DNA of 64,000 nt, taken from Harmonia axyridis. Lineage: Eukaryota > Arthropoda > Insecta > Coleoptera > Coccinellidae. The notes under the pieces were generated by a model, which did not search any database, was not told the DNA's origin, and worked only from the letters and a program-made list of their open reading frames with translations. The stretch lies in the NCBI RefSeq assembly GCF_914767665.1, contig NC_059507.1, positions 34,095,270-34,159,269 of the forward strand. The letters are read 5' to 3'. Made by a program: the position numbers and the translations under genes. Positions 45,128-56,805 of this stretch are shown in pieces. How positions within the stretch are numbered: the first letter of the stretch is position 1; every line of letters starts with the position of its first letter.

Positions 45128-47899
45128 GAGTGTAATTCAGGGGAATATTTCCCGAATAAACTTTACATAGAATTTTGGACAGGAGGGAAATATTCAATGG
45201 AACAAGCGCTCAAAAATATCGAAACTCTTTTGCTGACAGTCGTGTCAAATGAAGTGAATCGACAACAAACAACGTTTCAATCTTGATTTCACACATCCAG
45301 ACAGTTAGGTACCTACCTATATGTATATCCATGTATTTCTGTTGTATCATTTTTTGCCGCCTTGGCTCTAAATCGGAGGTCTTCCATCTTGGTCTAACGT
45401 GATAAATGAAAGTGAAAATTTTTACAGAGGAGGTTGGGAAAAAATTGAAAAATGACATGATGTCGAATTGATGGAGTTATACCCTGGGGCAAATTTTCCC
45501 TTGAAAGACTTCTCCAGGAGTTTGATATACGGGTTTTTCAGGGTTTCGAGTGTCTTTTCATGATTGGTGGAAATCACAAGATGAATTATGAGATAGGGAA
45601 GGAGAGATCAGAATATATTTTTCACATTGAATACAAGCTCGTAAGTGGATTCAAATGACTATTTTTCTTGTCTTAATTTACGCCGATCACAAACTCTCAA
45701 TTATGAATTACAAATGGAAAACAGTATGATAGCAATTTTTTTGAGTCTACCCGCGGCAAAACTTAACATTATGCAAAATGTCGCTCCAAATGATCTTATT
45801 AAAAAAATCTGGATCTGCATGATGTTTTCCAAAATTTGCCGGCAAAATTGAATTTCGTTGAGGTGAATAATTATGCGAGTAATATTTTCGCACGTAAACA
45901 ATTGCCATTGTTCACTAAGTAATGCAACATCGAAGATTTCTTAACAGAATTGACAAACTTGATTTTGTCAGAAACGTACCCATTTGGATAAAAACAGCTA
46001 AATCTTTTTTCTTTGAATAACAAATGACTTGTGTGATACCTCTTTGAAATCACTATAAAATAGACAATTTATTGGTGTAATGTGCAGCAGTAGCTCGGTA
46101 CATTTTTTTTCCACTACGATGGGCTAAACTTCATGAACAAAATAATCCACTACCAAAATTTCCAATAAAAATATTTCTTATAGCCCCCCTTTAAAATGTT
46201 CGGAGTATGTTTTCAATGTAAACGTTAAAATCATTCTTCAGCAATATTTTACTGAAAAAATTAACCAGAAAGATGTAAAATTGTACCAACCGTAAGGGCG
46301 AAACTATTGAAAGGTGGGAAAATTCATTATTTTCAAAAAAAAATATCTCGAAAACGGTAAGACTTTTATTATAGGAATTTTGTCATAGCAGGTGGGTTAT
46401 CCTTTGATCTACATTCTCCCTCGGTTTGACGTGGTCTTTACGGGACACCCTGTCGAGAAATAAAATTTGATCGATATTCTAAATTAAAGTTTTTTATTTA
46501 AGTTTATTTTCTAAATCACAAATGGATATCCCTTCAGATTTAATCCACATAACATAGGAACATTTGTTTCAAACTGTACCTCAGGGAAAGACATAAAGGC
46601 CTATCAAGAGATAGATGTGAATCCAATTCCCACCCTCCATTCTACGTATGTATCGACACACATAATCTGGGAGCAGTTTGAGGCGAGATATCCCAGAAAT
46701 TCGGAGGAACTGAAGTTTGATTGATTCTTGCTAATGTTACAAGTCGAAATTTGATGGTTCTGGATTATCCGCAGGTGGGACATTAATGATCCTGTCAGAA
46801 ACAGGATGTAGTAGACGTTCATTGGTGTTGCGAAATTTTATGGGATGGAAATGATTTGGCAGGAGGATGGGATTCTGTTCGGTGAATCAGTTTGCAAACA
46901 GCCGATTGGAATTCATGTTGTCGAAAATGTCAATGAAGCTGCAGAAGTGTGCTAGGTATTGAACTTCAATGTTACGAACATTTATAATGTCCTAATTTTG
47001 TTATATACAGGATGTCCCGGAAAGAATGCGACAAACGAATACCATAAATTAAGGTCATCATGGAGGACCCGTATCAAGATGTTTCAATCGCCTGAGTGCC
47101 TTCGTTGGGGATATACAGGGTGATGTTCATCTCATGAGTGAAATTTCACTGTTGAATAACTCCAAAGGTTCCACCAAAGGTTCATTATTGAAAATAATAA
47201 AAACCAAATTCGAAAATTAGCTATATTTCGACGAATCGAATCCAAACACCAAATCAGAAAAACGATCAGATAGAGTTTTCAAGCTCATTTTCCAACACCG
47301 GGTATGACGAATCGTAAATTCAGTCTAGTCGATTTCATTCCCTTTGATACGGTCCGTTAATAATCTACTTTGGGAGCTTTGTATGTGCTCTCCAACCTTT
47401 TATAACCGCAATATAGGCACCCGATTCATTAAAACTACTGCGCATTCAGCCTAATACTTTTGCCTTTTTCGTTAATTCCCAACTAATTTCGTCATGTATG
47501 AAAAAGTTTTCGCCTGCTTGCAGCAAGTTTTAAAAGAGACCCAATATAGCAAGGAGGGAAGGTGAATATAATTCACAGTTTTGCCAACTCGGCGATAATT
47601 TTAGATTATTATTATTGAACCTTTAGAAACGCTCAAAGATAAAATTTCAACTGTTCTAAAATTTTCACAGTCCAAATTTTGGAATATATTGAATCCAGAA
47701 ATCGACTAAAAAAACTCGTCCATCGGTCGACAGGAGCTTCTCTCAAAAACTAAAAGGTTTTCCAAAAGAAGGTTTCATTTTGAATAACACGCTATCACTG
47801 GGCAGCTGTCACTTTTGAAGCTGTCATCTTCATTTGACATGAAAAAATATTTGACATTGACATTTGACAAGTAAAAACTTATCTACTAACAAGGGTATG
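45128..47899. other. 2.8-kb stretch without recognised genes
   Basis: Carries isolated repeat ends (CGGGACACCCTGT near 46440, ACAGGATGTCCCGG near 47010, ATATACAGGGTGATG near 47112) but no complete element, and short ORFs of no recognised family. 47760-47890 may be the mariner 5' flank or untranslated region. Confidence 0.4.
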
Positions 47900-48862
47900 A
47901 TAAATTCTTCAACAACGCATGAAACGGCGATTTTGACGTCGAAGGCAAGCATGGCAGTGGAAGAGAAAAGACGATGCAGAATTGGAGGCATTACTTGATC
48001 AAGACTCGTGTCAAACGCAACAAGAATTGGCAGGATCATTGCGAGTGACGCATCAAGCCATTTCAAAACGCCTGAAAGTCATAGGAATGATTCAGAAACA
48101 AGCAAATTGGGTGCCGTACTGGTTGAAGATGAGAGATGTTGAATAGCGTTTGTTTGCTTGTGAACAGCTGCTTGCAAGGCAAAGACGGAAGGAATTTTTG
48201 CATCGTATTGTGTCTGGAGACGAAAAATGGGTTCATTTTGATAATTCCAAGAGCAAAAAATCATGGGGATTTTCCGTCCAAGCTTCTACGTCGACGGCCA
48301 AACTGCATATTCACGGTTCCAAGGTCATGCTCAGTATCTGGTGGGACCTGCTCGGGGTAGTTTATCATGAGTTGTTAAAACCGACTGAAACAATCAAAGG
48401 CGATCGTTACGAACGCAATTAGTTCGTTTGAGCCGAGCATTGAAAGACTAACGCCCGCAATACAACGAGAGACTTGATAAAGTGATTTTACAGAATGACA
48501 ATGCGCCCGAACCTATTTTGTGAAAGTGGACAATGTATACTTGGAAACGTTGAAATGGGAAGTTCTGCACCACCCGCCGTATTCTCCAGACGTTGCCTCC
48601 TCGGTCTATCACTTGTTCCGATCAATCGACCTAGCTGATCAGCACTTCCGGTCTTATGTAGAAATAAAAAATCGTATCGATTCGTGGATCGCTTCAACAG
48701 ATGACAAGTTTTTTCAAGCTGAGATTCGTACGCTGCCCGAAAGATGGGAGAAAGTAGTGGCCCGCGATGGACAATACTTTGGATCATAAATGTATAACCA
48801 GTTTTTCACAATAAAAAGCCTTGAATTTGGGAAAAAACGGCGGCAAAGAAGTTGTACGCCTA
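47900..48862 (+). mobile_element. Mariner (DD34D) copy 2, decayed
   Basis: Right end has the inverted terminal repeat (GTTGTACGCCTA, 48851-48862). Plus-strand fragments include ARQRRKEFLHRIVSGDEKWV (first catalytic Asp region), STAKLHIHGSKVMLSIWWDL, ETLKWEVLHHPPYSPDV and SYVEIKNRIDSWIAS. In the SPDVxxSDYHLF motif the catalytic Asp codon has become Val (SSVYHLF). Several frameshifts and stops lie in the N-terminal half. The left terminal repeat was not found. Confidence 0.85.
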
Positions 48863-50155
48863 TGTAACATCACATTGATCCTTCAATCTCGTTCCATGAA
48901 TTTATAAGAGAAAAAACCGAGCAATCAAGTAAAAACAAATATACTGTTTCAAAAACTTGGCAACACATAATAATGAAATTGAAAGGTTGTATTGCTTCGT
49001 TTTTACTCAATATAAAATTTTTTCACCGCGAAGTACTAGCGTTCCTGAGTTATAATTTTTTTAATATTCCCTAGGTTATGATACCTTAGAATACAGATCG
49101 AAGAAACGGAAAGTAAACATTTGTGCTCCATCCCGAATACAAGAAAGATGGAAGTTTACTAACGCCCATTACAATCGAGCTAGCCGATTGTGTGTGGGAG
49201 CCATAGGCGTGGAGAATCCTGATTTGATTATTGAATACTCTATCAGGAATCCTTTTTTCATAACTTCACAATAGCTAAATCATTAAACTGAGAAAAACAT
49301 TCAACCTTTTGAAACACGACAGAAATTTTTTGAATACATCACATTGTAAACTATTTTTGAGTTTGAATTGATAATTTCAAAATCAATCAAATTATGGTAC
49401 GCTACTGGTATAGTGTCCCGTCAGAAAAAGTGTGACGAATGTTGGCATCAAAACAAATGCATCAGTTACAAGGCGTATTCATTTCTCTTATTATTATTAT
49501 TATGGTTGATTCGTTTTTACTGAATATAATATTTTTCACCACAAAGTGCTAATGTGAGTGAATTATGACTTTTTTAATATTCCCGAGTTATGTAACCATT
49601 ATGCAAGTGTAGATATCTTCTTTTTACTACCACAAGCATCCGTGGCAGAGTGGTCAATGCGATGTCACATTGGCGCAGGTTCGACTCCCAAGAGATACTT
49701 TATTATTTTAATTTCATAAATCCATTTGCTTCAATGATCTGAAAGTTCTATGAGATAGAAGAGAATAATAAACCATAGTTAAAAGTTTGCAACGTTGTCC
49801 TACAATGTATGTTCCATTCAAAAGGTAGGTATTTGCTTGACTCATCTGAAACCCCTTCACGATTCAAGTGCAATTTATGTTTTTAATAGGAAATCTACAT
49901 GCCTTTGATAAGAAGCGACACGCCATCTTTGAATTACGGTCACTAGATGTGTTGGCTTCGCTAGCTCGATCATTCTTATCAGTTTCACGCGCGGTTTGTT
50001 AAAACTTCCGGCTATTTTGAAATGTGAAATGTTATCCGAAGTGAGCTGCTCTAGATTTAATGGGAAAGGGATGAAAATATAAAAGTATCGAGTATAGAAA
50101 AAAATTGGAGAATGTTAAGCGAAGCAACGTTTAGTTGCTAGTTGCTAGAGAACTA
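48863..50155. other. Gene-free stretch with one tRNA-like motif
   Basis: AT-rich. The only item of note is the tRNA-like sequence at 49635-49690. Confidence 0.4.
49635..49690 (+). other. tRNA-like sequence (probable tRNA relic or SINE head)
   Basis: Contains good RNA polymerase III box A (GTGGCAGAGTGGTCAATG) and box B (GGTTCGACTCC) matches at tRNA-like spacing. The T-stem and acceptor stem do not pair properly, so it should not fold as a functional tRNA. Confidence 0.35.
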
Positions 50156-51274
50156 CACTGCGCAAAAGAATTAACGCACATTATGGAAATCTCTTTATTC
50201 TACAACTGAAGGTGTTCTCAATGATAATTATTTTTATCAGAATTATGCATGCATATGTTATCCACTTTCAACGTTTTTCTTCAATACAGATGTTTCTTCC
50301 CAGCAGGAATAAAAAAAGATGAGATTATCAGATTTTGAATGTATTGGCTCCATTCTGAAATCAGTAATTCTCAATCAATTTTAGTGATCAATAGTTTTTC
50401 TTTCGTTTGATTTTCTATACTCGATCGCTATGCAACGCGAAACACGCAATTTGACCCAAGAGGAATGTGCCCAAGCGGTAGTTTTGCGAGAAGAAGGGTG
50501 GACATACACAAGAATTGCAGAAAGGTTTGGAGTTTCCATACAGGTGTGTCCAGAATGTCAGCCTCTTCCCAATGAATATGCTCTTTCGCAAAATCCAAAT
50601 GAGCCCTTCGAAGGGCTGGGGTAAGAGCTGGACCTCTTGCCGCAACACGAGGCCTTAAATCATATTCTCTGAGGCTATTTCTTATTGTCTGAGTGCTAAT
50701 TTGCACCCCATGAGTTTGCTCAAGCTGATTTTGAAGGAGGCGAGCGGTTGCAAACCGTTGTCTCAACGAAGAAACTCTCAAGTAACGTTCTTGAATGGCA
50801 GTTGTTACCCGTGATCTACCCTGTCCTGGTCTTCTGACATTCATACCTGTCTCCCTGAATCGCTGCAACATTCTGGACACACTTGTATGGGAAACTCCAA
50901 ACATTTCTGCAATTCTTGTGTATGTCCACCCTTCTTCTCGCAAAACTACCGCTTGGGCACATTCCTCTTGGGTCAAATTGCGTGTTTCGCGTTGCATAGC
51001 GATCGAGCGTAGAAAATCAAACGAAAGAAAAACTATTGATCACTAGAATTGATCGAGAACAACTGATTTCAGAATGGAGCCAATACATTCAAAATCTGAT
51101 AATCTCATCTTTTTTTATTCCTTCTGGGAAAAATCATATGTATTGAAGAAAAACGTTGAAAGTGGATAACATATGCATGCATAATTCTGATAAAAATAAT
51201 TATCATTGAGAACACCTTCAGTTGTAGAATAAATTTGAGATTTCCATAATGTGCGTTAATTTTTTTGCGCAGTG
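50156..51274. mobile_element. Tc1-like copy 7, two-headed palindrome (1119 bp)
   Basis: Both ends are the 5' terminus of the Tc1 family (CACTGCGCAAAAGAATTAAC and its complement), each flanked by TA (50154-50155, 51275-51276). A plus-strand transposase start at 50430 and a minus-strand one at 50997 both read MQRETRNLTQEECAQAVVLR. The plus-strand half is cut after about 40 codons (GVSIQVCPECQPLPN) at a junction to the inverted longer half. The complete ends mean it could still be mobilised in trans, if a transposase exists. Confidence 0.9.
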
Positions 51275-51571
51275 TATGTAGACCATAGTTGGACAGAAAA
51301 TTTCATAGAATATAAGATGATCTTCATGTCGAACAGGAATCTGTGTTCGATGTGCTTCTATGAATTTTGAAAAATGCAAATTACTGCAAAACTAAATGAG
51401 CTAGAGCCTTGCGATGAGAAATATTTCATTTAGTACAACGAAAACATTACACGTTTGATATTTCATAACTGATCGTGGTCAATCCTTGTAAATATAGTCA
51501 ACGCTGTTTCCCAAGTTATAAAGTGTTCAAAGTAAAAATAGCGATAAAAGCTACAAATTTAATGTAATAAA
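51275..51571. other. Short AT-rich spacer
   Basis: Nothing recognised between the Tc1 palindrome and the LTR. Confidence 0.4.
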
Positions 51572-52443
51572 TGTAGGCTTGGTTAATCGATCATCTAGAG
51601 GTATGATTCGATTACCTGGCCTTTCGTCTTTTTCTCCGTGACTTTGGATTTGTAATAATTAAACTCTTTTGAATTATTTACATCTATTTACAAAGCCACA
51701 ATTATACAGTACAAACTCAGTATTGAGAAGATCCTAATTACGTCTTAATTAACAAGTTTCTCACTACGGTACTGAAATTCGTCTTTAACTCTAGTTTAAT
51801 TACTCGAAACGTCTTCGTTTATCACGTCTTCGTCGTACTTCGAATTTTCGGTCGTCTCGTCTTTGATTTGTTCGCGACTCGTCTTAATCTAGTCCGCGAA
51901 CCGTCTTTACGTCGTACGTCTTAAGTTGACCGACCGAACTTGTTCTGTCTCCCGTCTTAGACTTAACTTCAACTTCACCCGTCTTCGGCTCAATTTGAAC
52001 TGTGCTCTCTGCCGATTGGAACTACCCTCTCTCGAATATCGACCTCCCTTCTCTCGGTTTGACCACACCCTTAGGGGAAAGTACCATCCCCTAGTCCAAT
52101 AAGAGCTTTGTCGTACCGCCCACAAAGATCTTCGCGGATTCCTGGAAATCGAATATTCTTGAAGGAATAGAATCTGATACTCAGATGTAACACATCTGGT
52201 ACAACCGTCTTGTTCTCGAACTTTCCCAACCCCAGTAAGTCTCTTAAGATTTACAACCGACATGACACATCTTCGACACCCCGAAGAATTACACATCCTT
52301 TTTACATTATGTACAATAACAATTCGTTCCTTGTGAATTCATTGAAAATGTCATGCTCTTGACACTTGAAGAAATTAATAGGTCTCCAAGCATCCGGTTG
52401 ACCATCTCAATTAGTTACAGGGAAACAATAATTGGATCCTACA
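51572..52443 (+). mobile_element. Solo LTR, second copy (872 bp)
   Basis: TGTAGGCTTGGTTAATCG at the start and GGATCCTACA at the end match the copy at 11874-12604. It is about 140 bp longer through extra internal sequence (about 51935-51985 and about 52320-52425). Flanking tetramers TAAA/TATA differ by one base, so a decayed target duplication is possible. No adjoining gag or pol sequence. Confidence 0.75.
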
Positions 52444-53307
52444 TATAATCATAACTTTCCCAGGGAATTTATTTGAATAGTTTTTTAGGTACTTTGCAGC
52501 TAAAAGGCTTTTACCTTGATCGCTAAGATTTTGTTTAAGGGGTATTGATCATCTCAGCTTATGACTTACATGCGACTAGGCAGAAAATGTTTCTGCCCAG
52601 TTATCAACCGATAACTATTTTTTTTACATTCAGGTGCCTAGGCCTTTCATATGAGTGATATTCAAAAAAAAAGCTATGGACAGCGGACGGGCGGATTTTT
52701 TCATTCGATTTTTAGATTCTACACAATCTTATACTGTGAAAACGTCAAGGGGATTAAAATGTTTCTTTATCGAACGATTCCAAAATCTCATCACTTGAAA
52801 CACCAAACAAAAAATTAATCTAAATTCCAAAATCTAGAGAGATCATCCGCAACCAAGCTTGTATTTAATTTTTGATCCCTCGTCTAACATCTCAAAACAG
52901 CTCAGAGGCCCAAGAACTCACATTGACGTAGGAAAGATATTAGATTCTCTTCCTCGCATTTTCAATTTGTACGTTTATTGTTCATCCTTCACACTTGAAG
53001 TGTAAATGAAACTTTCGCCCTACGTGTTTTATCTTGACTGACGGAAAATTTAACGATATTAATTTTTTATGCTGTAATTTAACGCCCCTATTCTTCGATT
53101 AGAGAGTCGCTTCTGGGGATAGGGGTGAATTTATGCCGAGATTATGAAATATCAATCTTATTCTAATCTGTTATTTGATTCAATTTCATCAGAGAAGAAT
53201 GATACTATGTTGTAGATGGAATCAATAAGAACAGTTATTATACCCGAGGATAAAACGATATAACAAAATAATTTTCACGAATATTTTAATGTTTGTGATT
53301 ATCGCGA
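52444..53307. other. Gene-free AT-rich stretch
   Basis: Nothing recognised. Confidence 0.4.
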
Positions 53308-53351
53308 TTATTTACGAGAAGAAAAACAATAATTTTTCTTCTCGTAAATAA
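53308..53351. repeat. Near-perfect 19-bp stem hairpin
   Basis: TTATTTACGAGAAGAAAAA / TTTTTCTTCTCGTAAATAA around a 6-base loop, followed within 10 bases by a second hairpin (TTACATTCTT/AAGAATGTAA, 53356-53384) that abuts the next element. Confidence 0.7.
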
Positions 53352-53385
53352 GTCATTACATTCTTCTAAAGTAAAAGAATGTAAA

Positions 53386-54322
53386 GGGTGTTTTTTTTTT
53401 AGAGCTATAGAACTTTAAATTGCAATAAAACAACGATGGATTATTCGATTTACATGAATTTTATTTATCCGCAAGATAATTTTGTGGCATTACATTTTAA
53501 ATATGATTTCTGGCATATGACCGCCACGGCTGGCTCGGATGTAGTCCAATCTGGACGTCCAATTTTCGATGACTTTTTCCAACATTTGTGGCCATATATC
53601 GGCAATAACACGGTGAATGTTGTCTTCCAAATGGTCAAGGGTTTGTGGCTTATCCGCATAGACCATTGACTTTACATAGCCTCACAGAAAGTTGTCTAGC
53701 GGTGTTAAATCACAAGATCTTGGAGGCCAATTCACAGGTCCAAAACGTGAAATTAGGCGGTCACCAAATGTGTCTTTCAATAAATCGATTGTGGCACGAG
53801 CTGTGTGACATGCTGCGCCGCCTTGTTGGAACCACAGCTCCTGGACATCATGGTTGTTCAATTCAGGAATGAAAAAGTTAGTAATCATGGCTCTATACCG
53901 ATCACCATTGACTGTAACGTTCTGGCCATCATCGTTTTTGAAGAAGTACGGACCAATGATTCCACCAGCCCATAAAGCGCACTAAACAGTCAGTTTTTCT
54001 GGATGTAACGGTGTTTCGACATACACTTGAGGATTAGCTTCACTCCAAATGCGGCAGTTTTGTTTGTTGACGTAGCCATTCAACCGGAAGTGCGCTTCAT
54101 CGCCAAACAAAATAAAATGGACGTAGTGCGCGATACGTATTCCGCACAGAACCATTATTTTCGAAATAAAATTGCACTATTTGCAAGCGTTGTTCAGGCG
54201 TGAGTCTATTCATGATGAATTACCAAACCAAACTGAGAAGAAACCACTTAACAGCTGTTCAATCGGTCGCCATCTTGAACAGTAATGCCAACTTAAAGTT
54301 ATATACCTCGAAAAAAACACCC
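53386..54322 (-). mobile_element. DD41D ('rosa'-type) element copy 3 (937 bp), most complete
   Basis: Termini GGGTGTTTTTTT / AAAAAAACACCC, with TA after the right end. Minus strand: MNRLTPEQRLQIVQFYFENN (N-terminal HTH region), then an internal deletion to DEAHFRLNGYVNKQNCRIWS, then MITNFFIPELNNHDVQELWF, QQGGAACHTARATIDLLKDT and NWPPRSCDLTPLD. The second catalytic Asp is Gly here (QQGG); 41 residues separate that position from the final Asp, defining DD41D. The N-terminal and catalytic parts are in different frames. Confidence 0.88.
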
Positions 54323-54679
54323 TATAGTTACGAAAATTGAAGCGTCTCAAAACGTCAATGAGTCTGAAGATGTCAAAATTAGACATACAAATTAGAAAAC
54401 CATTTTAAGATATTTGTTTTTGTCACAAAATAACGATGAAATCGATGAAATTCAACTGGAATTGCTGATTCAATTATAACAGTTCGTCGCCGAGTGCAGT
54501 GGAGAAGAACGATTTAATTAATGTAGACTGCATTAATTAACTTGACCATAACCTCGGTTGATATGGCGACCAAGGTGTCAATTAGTAGTTACTTAGTCTT
54601 GCGACAGAACATTCATTAGGGTATCTTCTGTTTCCTGTTCAGTTCAAGGTTCCGATTTATGATTTTTGCGATTGGTATA

Positions 54680-55674
54680 CAGGGTGGCCTCTTTTTCGAT
54701 GGGATTGTATTGGTAACTTGGTATTACATTTAGGTACCTTTAGTTTAATTAACAACCTGCAATACATTTCGATGAGAAAATCAACTTACTCATCTTGAAC
54801 TAAATGGAACATATCAGAATCAAATCAAGAAACAAGTAATAATTATTTACATATTTGAATTCATAAACGAATTATGATTTAATGAAAGAAAAATCGAATG
54901 ATTATTCGAAAGTAAATGAAAATGAATGAAGTAATTGTTCGAAATGTCCACCATTTTGTAAAATGCACTTAACGGTTCTGGAACCCATACTTCTTATACA
55001 TTTGTTCCAATACATTCTCAATCTTCTCGCAAGAAATCACTATTGTTGGATTTATCATTTGTTCCGTTGAAACAAATTACAGAATCGAACTTGATTATGA
55101 TATCATTGCGATATAATTTTTGCAAGGCTTGGTATTCGAATTTAAAATAATTGTATTCGCGTCTCTTGACTATTTTATTAACAGCAGTTTTTGATAAATT
55201 GCATTCACTACAGATCCGACCCAAAGAAAATTGGATAAGGGTCCAAATCACCTAGAAATCAACTTTGAATGACGTATGATATAGCGTTGAATTCAGCGTT
55301 AAAAGTTATTTTGAAAAGTGTCACAAAATATACAGGTCCGTATTGAAAAAAATGTTGTTGAGGGTGGCCCAGAGAGCACGAAACGTTGAATACGAAATCT
55401 GATTACGTCAAATTGAGAACAATTTACTGACGAATAAAAAATTCATGTAACATTTTTTGATAATATTTGAAATAAAGTGGGAAAAAAAGAAAAATCAAAA
55501 TGACGGAATTTAATTTTTTTATGATATCTCAATAACCGGCCCTGATAATTTCGATTTGTTTGAACTGCTTGATAAAGCTTCTATGCATGCAACTTTTTCT
55601 CCATTTGACCGACCTCCTAACTCTTATGGTTTAAAAGTTACCAATACAATCCCATTAAAAAAGTGGCCACCCTG
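54680..55674 (-). mobile_element. 995-bp TIR element with Tc1/mariner-like transposase relic
   Basis: About 40-bp inverted ends (CAGGGTGGCC...GATGGGATTGTATTGGTAAC), flanked by TA. Minus-strand fragments: an HTH-like LGRICSECNLSKTAVNKIVK (about 55200) and the C-terminal signature KCILQNGGHFEQLL (about 54950), typical of DUF4817/DDE_3-type insect transposases. The catalytic region is deleted. The end motif CAGGGTGGCC resembles that of the palindromic element at 2438-3109. Confidence 0.8.
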
Positions 55675-55783
55675 TATTACAAGGACATCAAGAAACGGAC
55701 GCATTCGCCATTTTGTACTTACTTAAACATTATTGAATCGCATCACTGACTTGTAATGTTTTCCATGTAAAATGAATGTTAGT

Positions 55784-55996
55784 TTATGAAGAAACAGCAT
55801 GTTGTAAATATGCAGTTATCTTCATCAAATAAATATCAATAAGAAAAGTTATTATAAAGGAGTAAAAAATTCTCAATAAAATTAATATACTGAATTTTTC
55901 GGTGAAATAGACAAATCCAGCCGGCGCGGCGTCTCCCAATAAAAATATCAAACCCACCGCCAAAAAAAAAACAAGCCCAATCCGAAGCAATAACAC
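55784..55996 (-). CDS. Unassigned ORF with signal-peptide-like start
   Basis: Begins MLLLRIGLVFFLAVGLIFLL then GDAAPAGFVYF: a basic residue, a long hydrophobic core and an Ala-x-Ala-type cleavage site, as in secreted insect proteins. A second hydrophobic stretch follows. No splice donor or family is evident and AT-rich DNA often yields hydrophobic frames, so this is tentative. Confidence 0.22.
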   Translation of the reverse strand: MLLLRIGLVFFLAVGLIFLLGDAAPAGFVYFTEKFSILILLRIFYSFIITFLIDIYLMKITAYLQHAVSS

Positions 55997-56046
55997 AAAA
56001 AAAAAATTACCCTAGAAGAACAATACAGGAGTCTTTCCTTTATGAA

Positions 56047-56253
56047 ATGAAGCATTTGATTTGTTCCAACTATCTCATAAAAATAGCAGCAGTCTTTAGT
56101 GGGATATTGATTGTTGTCATTATAATGGGACTAATTTGTGAAAACTTGTTTAAACATGGGCTTTATGGGAAATCTGGACTTTTCAAAATAGAATGTTATG
56201 TCGATTTTAATGAAGTATCTTCTTATTATAAGAGCTGTGTCAAAGCTCAGTAA
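56047..56253 (+). CDS. Possible exon encoding a single-pass membrane protein start
   Basis: MKHLICSNYLIKIAAVFSGI then LIVVIIMGLICENLF forms one strong transmembrane or signal-anchor segment, followed by GLYGKSGLFKIECYVDFNEV and a GTAAGTTG donor (56250). Divergent from the ORF at 55784-55996. No family recognised. Confidence 0.25.
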   Translation: MKHLICSNYLIKIAAVFSGILIVVIIMGLICENLFKHGLYGKSGLFKIECYVDFNEVSSYYKSCVKAQ

Positions 56254-56805
56254 GTTGTTATCGAATAGAAGAGTTGAGGTGAGCTTATTCAAATAACTTT
56301 ATTTTCAAACTAAGTTGGCTAGTATTTCAATTCTAAAATCTGAGACATGACATCATAGTAAATATTCATTTCTGTGGTTTTTTTCCAAAGCAGAACAGAG
56401 TTGCATTCAGCTAAAGTACCCAATTTTTCGAATTTCACAGATAATTTTTTTTTTTAAGATCAAGTTACTCGAAAACGGCGCTTTGTAGGAGAAAATATGA
56501 AGAATACTTTCATTTTTCAAATTAACCAAATATTGTTCAATGAACGTTCAAATTACTTTTAAGAGTTGGGTTCTTCGAATTTCTGGTATTTTATGTGATG
56601 TAATGTTCATAATGAAGAAACTGAAAGATGTGTAGGGAATCTTGTGTTCGGAGAAGATGTATCACATCAAGGAAAAGCTATATTCCAAAAATCATTTTCT
56701 TCAATAGAACCGTCTACGAGATATAGCTGAAAATCACATTTTTTTATCGATTTTCAACAGCCTGTATCTTTGTAACCGTGACCTCAGGAATCTTCGGTTG
56801 AAATA
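56254..56805. other. Gene-free AT-rich stretch
   Basis: Nothing recognised. Confidence 0.4.

Noticed and set aside
46435..47020. Element between CGGGACACCCTGT (46440) and ACAGGATGTCCCGG (47010)
   Set aside because: The two motifs face outward in the wrong order for a single element, and no duplicated flanks were seen.
49635..49690. Functional tRNA gene
   Set aside because: Box A and box B are present, but the T-stem and acceptor stem do not pair.
51907..52296. 129-codon minus-strand ORF
   Set aside because: Lies wholly inside the solo LTR and is rich in Arg/Glu from the CGTC motif; the equivalent frame is not kept in the other LTR copy.
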